Part shown: positions 21,640 through 32,000 of the stretch, one piece after another
Layout: every line of letters begins with the position of its first letter
Numbering within the stretch: position 1 is the stretch's first letter
NCBI RefSeq assembly: GCF_963675165.1
Contig: NC_087386.1
Coordinates: forward strand, 1,352,931-1,416,930
Direction: 5' to 3'
Length of the DNA stretch: 64,000 nt
From: Halichondria panicea
Taxonomy: Eukaryota > Porifera > Demospongiae > Suberitida > Halichondriidae
Position numbers and translations under genes: made by a program
The notes under the pieces: generated by a model
The model's input: the letters and a program-made list of their open reading frames with translations, nothing else
What the model was told of the DNA's origin: nothing
Database searches by the model: none

Positions 21640-22032
21640 TACCGTGTATCTTCTAATTTATCGGACACTTCTAATTACCCCGGACACTCTTTTGGGAAAT
21701 TTTCGCTGTTCTAATACAACGGACACTCCAGTGCTTTAATATTACATTCGTTCTAAATATCCGGACAATACCTTGAAAAGTTGAGTTACATTCAGACGGC
21801 AAGTAAAACTTAGAGTGCTGCAGTTAGATAGCTTTGACTAGCTAGTTTTAGATAGCTAGTGCAACTATTCAGTTGCACACTGTTCTATTAAACTTAGCTA
21901 GCTCGCATGCAGCTGCTTGTTCTAATTATTCCGGACACTTCGCATGCTCTCTAAAAATCTATTCCAATTATACCCGGACAATTTCCCAAATAATTATTTT
22001 TTGCTGTCCGATAAATTAGAAGATATACGGTA
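21640..22032. mobile_element. Second MITE family, TACCGTGTATCTTC ends with CGGACA repeats
   Basis: Ends TACCGTGTATCTTCTAATTT and AAATTAGAAGATATACGGTA. Between them are at least seven CGGACA motifs near TTCTAAT, in the left and right arms. 393 bases, non-coding. The outermost bases resemble the CCGTATAGC family, but the subterminal sequence is different. Confidence 0.8.
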
Positions 22033-22133
22033 CATGTGTCGTGTGAGTTCCAGCATTTACTTTTCCACTCCATATTTGTACTTGATCTAGGCCACATTGT
22101 TACCAATCGTGTACTTACTTCATTTTATTTTAT

Positions 22134-22161
22134 GGTCATGAGACACTAGCACCACTCCTCC
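22134..22161 (-). pseudogene. ABCF exon remnant, third copy
   Basis: On the minus strand, GTGTAG then GGAGGAGTGGTGCTAGTGTC and TCATGACC match the first nine codons of the exon at 20348-20464 (GGVVLVSHD). The flanking CAAGGCTCAATCCCAATAACC also matches, so it is a truncated duplicate. Confidence 0.55.
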
Positions 22162-22854
22162 CTACACAAGGCTCAATCCCAATAACCACAGTGTGTGCAT
22201 GTACAATACTGATAGCGCTTTACACTGTGTAAGTGTATTCATATAGCATCTAAACATGTGTTTGCTTGCATACCACTAACTAGCCTCCTTCGCAATCATG
22301 CTCTGTTATGTAAAAAGATTAACATTGTTGTGTACCAACCCCCAAAATAACCACAGACTGTAACAATATATACACACCCTATTAATGTAATTAAAATGTG
22401 TTTGCACCACCAATCATGCTCTGATTCCTATTGCGTGTACAGTATATTATTACTAGGAGCATGCAGAGCATGTTTAGGGCGAGCGAGCAATTTTGTATTT
22501 GTTGTACAGTCATTTGGTACAATGTGGTAATTTTAAGTATATTGTTTATTTATGAATCGAATGAAATGAACAGTGATTGTGAATAACTGAGTAGTCCATG
22601 TAGACGACTTTCCTGTGCCAGCTGTATACCCGTGACAATTATTCTGTCAGAGTGGTGTAGGGTTGTTGTCTTTGACTGTGCATGGTGTAACATGAAGTTG
22701 ACTTACTAAGAGTGAAACATAATTATATCTATGAGTGAAAGTTCAGCATGAAAGAGCTGGCTGTACAAACTAAGCAAGGAGATATTATCACTTTTTGCTG
22801 GACCCAAATTACAAGGCTATAGTATACTGTCAGTGTAAACAATCCTTAAAGCTA
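22162..22854. other. Gene-free stretch
   Basis: Contains more of the CACCAATCATGCTCTG and CCCAAAATAACCACAGACTG phrases shared with 21.2-21.6 kb, then AT-rich sequence. No gene seen. Confidence 0.4.
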
Positions 22855-23190
22855 CCTGACCTGTTGTAAGCGTGCCTGTGTGGCCTCAGAAGTTTCCATC
22901 TGAGCTGGTCTGACCTGCCGTAGTGCTGTATTGTCTAAAGGTGCCTGTGCAACTTCAGAAGTCTCCATCTGAGCTGCTCTGACCTGTCCTAGTGACTGGC
23001 CTCGATCTCTGTTTTGTCCTGTTGAGCTAGCAGGTTTATTATCACAAAAACACAAGACTTAGAAGTGAAACATGGCAAGTAAGCTGCTGTGACCTCCTGC
23101 AGGCGTGCCTGTGTGATCTTAGGCTCAGAAGGTCCCCATTTGAGCTGCTCTGACCTGCTGTAGGCGTGCTTGTAGCCTCAAGCGTCTCTG
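22855..23190 (-). repeat. Imperfect tandem repeat with coding-like units
   Basis: Three to four imperfect units of about 70-80 bases. On the minus strand two of them translate as QVRPAQMETSEATQARLQQV and QVRAAQMETSEVAQAPL. Other units are frame-shifted and frames close after about 70 codons. Either a decayed repeat protein exon or a minisatellite that happens to be open. No start site or splice pattern supports a gene. Confidence 0.45.
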
Positions 23191-23542
23191 TGCCTTGTCT
23201 GAGCCTTTGTTCCTGAGTGTAGCTATATACGTAGCTCTTGTGCCCATGCGCAGCTTTCATGTAAAAGTTGGTAAAGGGTCACGAGTACAAAAAACAAATA
23301 TCGTGCCGGTCCATGACACACACACACAGACACACACACACACAGACAAAATTGCAACGTTCATCACTAGGAAGGGACTCGCTTCGCTCGCCCCAATTAC
23401 ACTGCGTACCCAGAGTGTTCACTACTGACCAAGTTGTCAAGTGATAGCCAATGAGAGGTGGTGTCTGAGGGGGTGGGATCAGGGGACGAGGGGACAGAGT
23501 ACCAGTACACCAGCTTCAGTGATGAGGGGATGACAGATGCAG

Positions 23543-25311
23543 GTGAGTGGGTGGTAGTGTATGTACCAGCGTATGTCGTGTGTGCTGAAAGTGTAAGCTT
23601 GTTCAACATTAGGCCCTGATGGATTTTTATGCTCAGAATAATTGGCTTTCTATATTTATGCCTCAAAAAATAACATTGTGTGTAGAGAGTGTACTAGTCT
23701 GTACAGTATATATAATTAATTAGTGCTGATCACATGATCTCCAGCCAATCAGCTTGTCTGAAAGTAGTCAGGTGACCATGGATTAATCCACACTTAAGTG
23801 TGCTTTAAGTTGGTTTGTTAATGCACACTTTTTATCAAACAATCATAATACAAGCAGCTGAATGTCATCATAATTATAATAATAATACAAGCAGATTGAA
23901 TACGTACAACAAGCAAAGCTGAGAAAGTTGAATGTTATTGTTTCGACTTGTTTCATGTGTAGTAAGTGTACCGAATTGCTGACTTGACCATAGCATCGCT
24001 TTTTCGTCTGGAGAAATAGGCTCAGCTTGCTTCGAAGATGTACGTACCTGTACCTAAGCCAGATCCATATAATCGTTTCATCAAAGGTGCTTCAAATATC
24101 ATAGCTTTCCAAAAGAGCAAACCAGATACTCATTGCCATATATTTTGCGCACAAAGTTTCCCATCCAGTAAGCCAGATCAGCTGGAGGCATATCCAGTAG
24201 TGGGATCGGGACTGTTGGTCAGCAGGAGAAATAAGTCGAAAACATGCCCAGTCAGTCCAGATAGCTTTAGATCGTATCTCCTTCTCCTTTGCATCAGTTA
24301 CTGGATCTACAAACCTACTAAAACTTGCTATTACGTCTAGCTAGCTAGCTAGCCACCAGCAACTGATTTTAAATGTAGCTGATTTTAAAATGTAGCTAGA
24401 TCTAGCTGCCACGAGGCTAGAGCTCACGTGACAGCACTAAATCCTTTAGAACACACCTAGCCAAGTCACGTGTTTTAATGCTGGTGCAGTACAGTATATA
24501 TAATTAATTAGTACCCCATGAGCAGCTCTTTCCAAAAGCCAAAGTCTGATATGAACATTGCTTCAGGCTGTCCAAGGTTTGTGTCTCACACTGAACTAAA
24601 AAGTGGAGGCTTTATTGTTGACGACACTGTATTTGTGAAGACTCGTTGTAATTGTTAAGTAATTGGAATTAGTTTTGTAACAAGTTCTCTATAATTGCTC
24701 AATATTGTGGGCACGCAGTCTCAACTGGTAACAGTAGTGTCTCGATCTCGTGGTGTTAGACGCACCTTTGAGCATAAAGGGCTGTTTAATTAGGATGTAT
24801 ACGAATTCCTTGGACAAACTAGTACCCGTGTAGTTCGATTGAAGGTTTCGATCCACTTTAGTTGGATTTGGTTTGTAAATAAACACTTTAAATATATTCG
24901 TGGTTCAGCAATATTGAGACATTTTGTGGGTAATATTTTCGTGGTTGCTGCTTGCACTGCAGGTAGAGGTAGACAAGGTCGCATAATTCGTGGATAAAAT
25001 ATTATACTTTCAGCTATCATTGTCCTAGTAATGGTGGGCCTTAATTATGAAAAATACCCTTAGGGCCAGTCACATGTGTAATAATAACAGCTGGAAAATT
25101 TTATTAAATTACACACCGTATGTATGGGGTATGTGGTATGAGGTATTGATTGTACACAAGATTCGCCAGCATTTCATTTATTCAAATCACGGTTCTACAC
25201 AGTGCACAAATGTAATCATAAACATTGGAATTTTACTTATAGCTTTGATACTTTGCTTACTACTAACTACTAATGCATATAACATTAAGTTTAAGTCTGG
25301 CTGAAGTCTGT
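23543..25311. other. UBR4-fragment intron sequence, no supported gene
   Basis: A 100-codon open frame at 24038-24340 starts MYVPVPKPDPYNRF and lacks any recognised domain; I do not support it as a gene. 24885-25010 is a decayed ATTTTCGTGG-type MITE. TATATAATTAATTAGT occurs at 23710 and 24495. Confidence 0.4.
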
Positions 25312-26256
25312 TCAAATAGAGCATATTACACAAGTCAGTTCCTTTCCCTCATTGTAAGGATGACATGGCAGTCCGTTGCAGCTGGCCTCAACATGGACCA
25401 ACACAGCCACACCTTCTTGCCTCGCTGTTCCTGGGACAATCTCCATGCCAACGTCCACACACTCATATGTCGAGTAGTCATGATTTTGGGCCATCAAGTA
25501 GCCGTAGTACTCCCTTCTCCAATTAGAAGGGCAGGTAGTTTGAGCCGGTATCATTCTCGTAACTGTTCTGCTGTTCACCAAACACACAGCACACGGTATG
25601 TTGTTGAGGTCACTGTCGGGATTGATACTTGTCCGATATTCTGCTCCATATATAGTGTTGTTTCCTTGGATACCTGGTGAAGAGGGAAGCGCATACTCGA
25701 CATTTTCCTGTGGTAAGCACTGAAAATTAGTTCCACCGTTGTAGTCGGTGATCTGATTGGACGGCTTAGTATGATGCCCGGCCATTAGTCCTTTGTACAG
25801 TGTCGACGTGCCTTCAGTGGGAGGGCATGTGGAGTTACCCCAGCGAGTGTACACTGTGTGGAACTGTGCTTGTAGCTCAAGACGAAGTTGATCACGAAGA
25901 GCTTGTCCGAGATCCGTCATTTGTGCTTGGTTCAAGACATTGCTTTTGTGCATGGCCACACCAGCGACTACTAGTGCACCGAGCACTATAACTGCAAGAA
26001 TACACAATGCTATGGTGACAGCCACAAAGCAGCTCTTTTTCTGATCCTGTTGTTGAGGAAGTGGAGGAGGCTTTAGTCTTCTGTCATTGATTTGTCTTCT
26101 TGGTTGTTGCTGGCCTAAACTGGCCTCTATCTCTCTTTCGTTTTTTTTATCTCCTTCCTCAATAAGCTTCACACACAGAGAGTCATCAAAGCGTAACTCA
26201 CAGCTAGTATCGTTTACAGCCATTTCTACCACAGCTATACCTAGATTTTGGTTCAA
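25312..26256 (-). CDS. Membrane-anchored protein with short-chain collagen C4-like domain
   Basis: Single exon, up to 314 residues; MAVNDTSCE twelve codons in is an equally good start. Residues about 1-75 are hydrophilic with a proline-rich segment (KPPPLPQQQ). One helix follows (CFVAVTIALCILAVIVLGAL, about 76-102), then a short linker and an extracellular cysteine-rich domain. The domain has YTRWGNSTCP, GGTNFQCLP, YGAEY, IPCAVCLV, MIPAQTTCP, EYYGYLMAQ, CVDVGMEIVPG, LPCHPY and GKELTCVIC, the order known from the non-collagenous domain of sponge short-chain collagens. No Gly-X-Y repeat exists. It is probably a type II surface or matrix-contact protein. It lies in an intron of the UBR4 fragment, on the opposite strand. 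Confidence 0.82.
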   Translation of the reverse strand: MNQNLGIAVVEMAVNDTSCELRFDDSLCVKLIEEGDKKNEREIEASLGQQQPRRQINDRRLKPPPLPQQQDQKKSCFVAVTIALCILAVIVLGALVVAGVAMHKSNVLNQAQMTDLGQALRDQLRLELQAQFHTVYTRWGNSTCPPTEGTSTLYKGLMAGHHTKPSNQITDYNGGTNFQCLPQENVEYALPSSPGIQGNNTIYGAEYRTSINPDSDLNNIPCAVCLVNSRTVTRMIPAQTTCPSNWRREYYGYLMAQNHDYSTYECVDVGMEIVPGTARQEGVAVLVHVEASCNGLPCHPYNEGKELTCVICSI

Positions 26257-26721
26257 TGTTTGAATTATTCTATATTTAATCTAATATTTACATGTGATCT
26301 TAGTTGTACGAGGAAATCATTAGTGGGTCCCTAGTGAAAAATACCCTTAGGGTCAGTTATGCAAAGTAGCAGCTGCAATGTATTAAACCCACTCGTGAGA
26401 GAAATATAATCCCCAATGTATTTTGCATTTTTTTCATTCTATTGAACACATACACTCACAGAGCCTGACAAAGAAGCCTGCAGTGCTCTGGTCCAAACCT
26501 TCCTCTCCTCCATTGATGAAGCCTCTCTGTCGCGGTTCATCTCCCTCTTCCTGCTCCAGTCAAACTCCACCTCCTTGCGCTGGCAGGCACACAAGTTACT
26601 GCACACCCTCTATCAGTACAGCCAGACTCCACAGCAGGTACGTTCCGTATAGTCTCTAATTGTGGCCCTGGGCCTGTATTTGAGGCCGTAATAAATCCTT
26701 TAAATAAATGGTTACCATAAT

Positions 26722-26897
26722 TATAGCGGGTAATTTTCGGAGGACAAAATATTTGTGGTTCAGCAATATTGAGACATTTTGTGGGTAATATTTTCGTGGT
26801 TGGAGCTTGCACTGCAGGTAAAGGCAGGCAAGGTCGCTTCAGTCGTGGGTAAAATATTCGTGGTCAGACCTCCAACCACGAAAATTACACGCTATAT
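26722..26897. mobile_element. Decayed MITE, CGTGGT-type
   Basis: Left TATAGCGGGTAATTTTCGGA and right CGAAAATTACACGCTATAT are reduced inverted ends. The interior GGTTCAGCAATATTGAGACA is shared with the partial copy at 24899. Confidence 0.6.
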
Positions 26898-27365
26898 TAT
26901 GTATATTAGATTTTAATTATAGCTATCGTGTGTATGTATAGCAGTGTTGGTTGGTTGGTTGCGTGGACTCAGGATTCCACACTGACTCCCTCATAGACAG
27001 TAGTGGCCAGACACCATGCTAGATACAGTCATTGCCAACTATTGTAACTGTCCTCTCCTCGTAGCAGCTGCACTGATGCAATGAAACAATCATTTACAAA
27101 CCTTGAAACAGACCCAATAGTTGAACAGTTAGAACAGAGAGGAGATACTAAACCACTCACCTCTCTACCGATTAAATCTGTAGCTGGTATTATTAGCTAT
27201 ACTGGCTAATACTGGACACTAGTAACTATCGTTATTATCTCAGGTGTCACTGGTGAAGACCCTCTGGGAGATGTGGCCCCAGTTGCCCACTTATGGCCGC
27301 AAGTCAGCTCAGTTTGTGGACCTCCTTGGATACCTGTCCATCTCCACACCTGCTCCATTGACTGT

Positions 27366-27459
27366 GCCACTGTTAAGCATCCCTAGCTGCCCGGGCTGCT
27401 GTATCAACTATAGCCACTGTTAAGCATCCCTAGCTGCCCGGGCTGCTGTATCAACTATA
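27366..27459. repeat. 47-bp tandem duplication
   Basis: Two perfect units beginning GCCACTGTTAAGCATCCC and ending GTATCAACTATA, just after the third UBR4-like exon. Confidence 0.95.
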
Positions 27460-28480
27460 TTGTTAGCTATACTATTTTAGAGTGTGGATTGCTAAACGTT
27501 ACATTGGGGGTGTGTCAATCCTCCATGGAACCAAACCAAGCGGAAAATAATTGCTCTTGCAGACTTACTTCTAGCCTCGATTCCAGCTATATTTTCGGTG
27601 CGCAGGCGCAAGCGCTTAAGCGAGGTATACAGTAGTGTGTTTGTGTGTCTGTGTGTGTGTAGACTGTTTCAGCTGCTCAAGGATCAATGAAGTGCAAGTA
27701 AGAGTTTCTATAGGCTTCTAGTCATGTTTTCTTGGCTTGGTATTTGTGGATTTGCAAAATAAAGCTTCGTTCTCGAGTTATGCCTAGTTTTGCTTACTTG
27801 GAATGCCATTGCAGCCTTTTCAGAAGAGTCCGTAACAAAACTTGTTCACCGAGTGTTGCTACTCTACTTAGTAGTTAGCTCTGCACTAGAACGCTAGCTA
27901 TTGGTAGCTGCGAGAGTGAGATCGAGAAGAGAGCTGCAAGGTTCTGCTGACTTGCAGCCATTAATTTTAGACTTGAACTTTTGGCATCGATCGTTATTAA
28001 CAACAATCATCGTCGATCATTACCCACTCTTTGAGTTTCCCTGTGATTCTGGATTCTGCATGCATCAAAATTAAAAATGTTCATCATGATAATTATAATC
28101 AATGTGTGTATAAAAGCTAGCTACTAGTAACTTTATGTTATGTAGCTTTGGCACCTCCATCGAGGCATCAGCACCTGCGGTGCTTTCATTTTTTATTGTG
28201 GTCTATCAAAATAGGGTATACCGATATAGTATTTACCCTACTTTGAGGATTCCTTAATGGATTATGTGGCAAGCAAAAGTTGCAGGTTAAAGGGAATAAG
28301 TGTGAAGCTAGCATAATCCACCAGGGCCCACATACCATGCTGCTAATGACCTTGTAAGCACACGTGCTGTTCAGTATATAAGCTGTGCTGTATTGATATT
28401 CCACTAATAGTGAGAGTAACTCAGTGTAGAGTTACACAGCATGCATCTATTGTCACTGTGTTCTGTGTCTCCTCATGCAG
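27460..28480. other. Gene-free stretch
   Basis: No supported gene. 27593-27665 holds a GCGCAGGCGCAAGCGC plus GT-rich repeat that also occurs at 51885-51970. From about 28257 the sequence matches the flank before SLC37A4 exon 4 copy C. Confidence 0.5.
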
Positions 28481-28653
28481 TTGGTAGTGTGTTGGCTGGA
28501 TGGTCGCTGGCGTATGTGATGGGACAGTACAGTTGGAGCACAGCTTACTGGCTCATGGAGCTCGTCTCTGTCTCCATGGTGATCGGCTATCTCTACCTAC
28601 TGTGGGTCATGATGAGATCCAGAGAACCAGTAGGAGGGACCAAGAAACACTAA
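28481..28653 (+). pseudogene. SLC37A4 exon 4 copy D
   Basis: Same exon as 4976-5148 and 15975-16147, intact frame (GSVLAGWSLAYVMGQYSW to KKH and stop), with a CAG acceptor but no upstream exons. Nearly identical to copy C. Confidence 0.85.
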
Positions 28654-28694
28654 CATGCTACATTCTTAGTTTAACCTCTGTTACCGTAAATTCA

Positions 28695-28752
28695 CGTTTT
28701 CATTGGCATATTAATTAATGACATGATTTCTGACGACACAAATGACACTATT
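28695..28752 (-). pseudogene. Remnant of the fucosyltransferase 3' end, copy D
   Basis: Same remnant as copy C (ATGACATGATTTCTGACGAC and AAATGACACT), followed directly by the NUP35 upstream flank. Confidence 0.6.
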
Positions 28753-29011
28753 AAGTAACGAGTGTGAATCGACCTAATGCTGTCCCGTGTACATGTGAGC
28801 TTATTGATGGTCTTGGGTTGTATCTACAATGTAGCAGATACGTGTACATTATAAATGTGGTAAAGATTGACAAATTCACAAACACATAACACTAACAGAA
28901 GAGATCTAGTTGATAATCGACCCATACCTTCTAAACTCACAGCCCCCAGGACCTCGCCCGCCGATCGACCATTCTGTATCTCACAAAACACCTACATCAT
29001 TCTAAAGAGCC

Positions 29012-32000
29012 ATGGCATTGTTCACTTCACAAGGACAGCAGGGTAACTTCTCTAGAGAAAGAATCAAATCATACACATACCTCATACACTACAATCTCTC
29101 TCTACCTTCTCGTAAATATCTATCTGTTTGTATCCGATATCCCCCCTCCACACAGCGCCTCTGTACGGTTTCTCCCAGTACACTCCGTCAGGGCACTCTC
29201 AGTCACAGGCCATGTTTAATCAGAGTGGGTTAACGATGGGGGCATCTCCCCCCGGGCCCATGGATACCAGCGGCTACCTCCCACCATTCCTACTGGGGAC
29301 CCCTGCCACCAAATCAGTATGTCTGTATATATGGCACACACTAGATCATGTACTTGGTGATACGTAACAGTCCGATAATCCAGTTTCATAATGTGGACAG
29401 TCTTAGGCACATTAGGTCACTACATTTCCAGGCATCATTTGGTAAGGGTCCTCGCGATGTTTAGAGTTGTAATGATATTCATAGCCTCTACTGTGTGCAG
29501 CCCTCTCGTTCGTCAGTGTCTCGCCAGCTGTCCACTCACAGTACCAGGGCAACAGGGAGTACCTCTTCTCTACTGGACAGGTGAGGGAGGAATCAGTATC
29601 CGACACTGCTAAGCTTGTAGCATTCATTCCATGTTTAGAAAACCTCTTCACAATGTGTAATGACGTAATGACACAGGGTACACTAAGTAATGTACGAGTC
29701 ATACCTTAGTCTGTACATGCCGTATTTGTGCGATCAGAGGCCACGAGTATCAAATGTTTGGATTTTGCTGGCAAAGAGGCTACAATTCAAGAGAGGCCAC
29801 TGTTCAAGAGAGGCATTTACCCCAGTAAATCAATTACCTTTAAATTGAACCAGGTTGCATCATTAAAGCCCTAACAAGCTACTATCTAGCTAGCTGCTAC
29901 AGTAGATACCAGTATCAATATGGCTGCCACGTGCAGAAATGATAGCCTCAGATAGGGTTAAAGTTCACTGCGGCTACTATTTGAGTGCGGTCTTTATACC
30001 AGAGCGGCTTCAAATATGATAGTCAGGAAGTGATAATTAGGTTACGGCTTACAGTTCCCTAATTGCTTCATATACTGTACTTTGGCTTGAATAATGGTTT
30101 TCTTTTTACATTTTAGCCTACATTTTCTCACAGTAGGTATCCGCTATCTGTTCTATTCTCCCTCTCCAGGTCGTCTCTTGGTGTTGGTCCCTCTAGCAAG
30201 GTGGGGGGTGGTGTCCAGTCCCTGGGGGGTCCACCTGTGGAGGGGCTGTACGACCATCCCACTGCCTCCCCCGCCAGGAGCAACACACCATTCATACCAG
30301 GTGAGCTAGTTATGGATCTCTTAGTTAACGTGCACATTGGATGGTGTGTACTGAACATGTGAGGAGCTTAGTCTCGTTCCCAGCCCGAATGCCGTTATAT
30401 TGAAGGCCTGAGACCGAGGCTAATGTGAGCCCAGGCCAGTGTGGGAGTGATTGTGTGTAGCTGGTTAATGTCACCTAGAGATGTTCACTTTCGTATTGAC
30501 GTAATGTGTTTGTGCATTGTACCAGGAGTTACATGTAGCTATGTATGGTCCTAATATGTACGTAGGTCTCCAGTTAATTATCTGTGGGCTGGAGAGTAAA
30601 TATTTAAATAGCCACGAAGGGGGGGGTGGGGATGCCCTAGAGATGTAAGTGTGAGATAAATAAATCACTTGAAATTGGCATGGATGTTCCTAGTAGGTCT
30701 CCAGCTTTGTGGGCTGAGAGTAAATATTTAAATAGCCACAAAGGATGCAGTATGCAACCCTCTTTGAGAGACACGGACAGTTCACTTGATATTGTAATTG
30801 ATATTGTCATTGTAATTGATATTGTCATTTGCATGACAGCATACTTAGAAGAAGTCATTGGTATTTTGTTGCTATGAATCCTGCCTGTGCTTAGCAGTGT
30901 GTCCAAGTTTCATTGCTTACAGTGCTGTTAGTGTATGCAACCCTCCTTGAGACACGAAGAATACACGAAGAATACACTTGTTATTACAATGATATCTGAT
31001 AACTATTCAACTGCATGAGGTTCTTGAAGTTTTGTTGCTGTGAATGCTGCCTATATGAATCTTGGTAGTGTGTCCCAGTTTTTTAAATTAATGTTAGCAG
31101 ATGTACACTACTTAAATAACTCAGGTGGTTAGAATTGTCATGAATTGTTAATGACTGTTTAATAAGCAATTGTTGAACGGTTTTGATTTCTGTTTTGATT
31201 TCTGTTACATACGACACATAACATAATTACTTACTTGCTTGTGTATAATCAACCATTCCTAACACTTCAGGTAGTTCCCCTGAGAGGAGACAGCTGAGCT
31301 TCAGTGTGGTCAACTCTGTCCATCGCATGAGCAGTACCTCACTACACACACACAGGACCATCTCCACTCCAGGTACTCCAGTCTACCTCGTACAAAGTCT
31401 GTGTGACCCGTAAAACATGCCTAACTCCAGCTCTTAGACAAACTGTGTGCTGTGTGTGTCTACCCTGTATATTCTTGTACTTTCACTGGTTTTTATCATC
31501 TTAGTTTAATCATATTTCATTCATTGACAGGGTCTGTGGGTGTGGCCAGCCTGGATCACCGCACACCACCCTCCCCACCTCAGATGGACCCATTCTACAC
31601 TCAGGGGTGAGTGTTGATCTGATCATAATTATAGCACCTAGAATTCAAAGAATGGCACAATTCCTCTCTACCTGGCAGGCAGGCGCACATAAATACATAC
31701 CAGTAAACAGCCTAATGTGGGCAAATAATCTAGTCCTGTGGCATGTGGGCTTGTGATGGAGGTCACCATTAAACACTCTCCCTCCTCTAGAGAGAACCTG
31801 ACAAGTGAGGATGACTATCAGGATTGTTGGGTCACTGTGTTTGGGTTTCCCCCGGCAACCTCCTCCTATATCCTAGAGCAGTTTTCTCAGTACGGGACCA
31901 TCCTCAAACATGTGGTGAGTTAGAGTATTTATGGGCTCCTGGTTAGGTACAGTAGAGTGTATTATTGTGTGATTTAGTATGATAGTTGTGTTCAGATCAC

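Larger units (their letters stand above)
23458..27365 (+). pseudogene. UBR4: UBR4 gene fragment, three consecutive exons
   Basis: Three exons share one splice phase path. 23458-23542 (VVSEGVGSGDEGTEYQYTSF...DA) ends in phase 1. 26462-26637 reads EPDKEACSALVQTFLSSIDE then LLQSNSTSLRWQAHKLL and ends in phase 0. From 27244 comes [20 protein letters not shown] and [13 protein letters not shown]. The phrases LRWQAH and [13 protein letters not shown] are typical of UBR4, a giant E3 ubiquitin ligase. The first exon assignment rests on phase only. No further exons follow; a 47-base duplication and a stop come after LGYLSI. UBR4 has about 5,000 residues, so this is a small fragment. A minus-strand gene lies in its second intron. 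Confidence 0.7.

Noticed and set aside
24038-24340. 100-codon open frame starting MYVPVPKPD
   Set aside because: No recognisable domain, no splice or promoter support, and it lies in repeat-rich intronic sequence; length is within chance for AT-moderate DNA.
25273-25680. 135-codon plus-strand frame
   Set aside because: Shadow of the short-chain-collagen-like gene on the minus strand, which has clear domain motifs.
29740-30010. Possible gene in NUP35 intron 3 of copy D
   Set aside because: GAGAGGCCACTG and CAAAGAGGCTAC repeats look like a decayed mobile element present only in this copy; no frame or splice signals support a gene.
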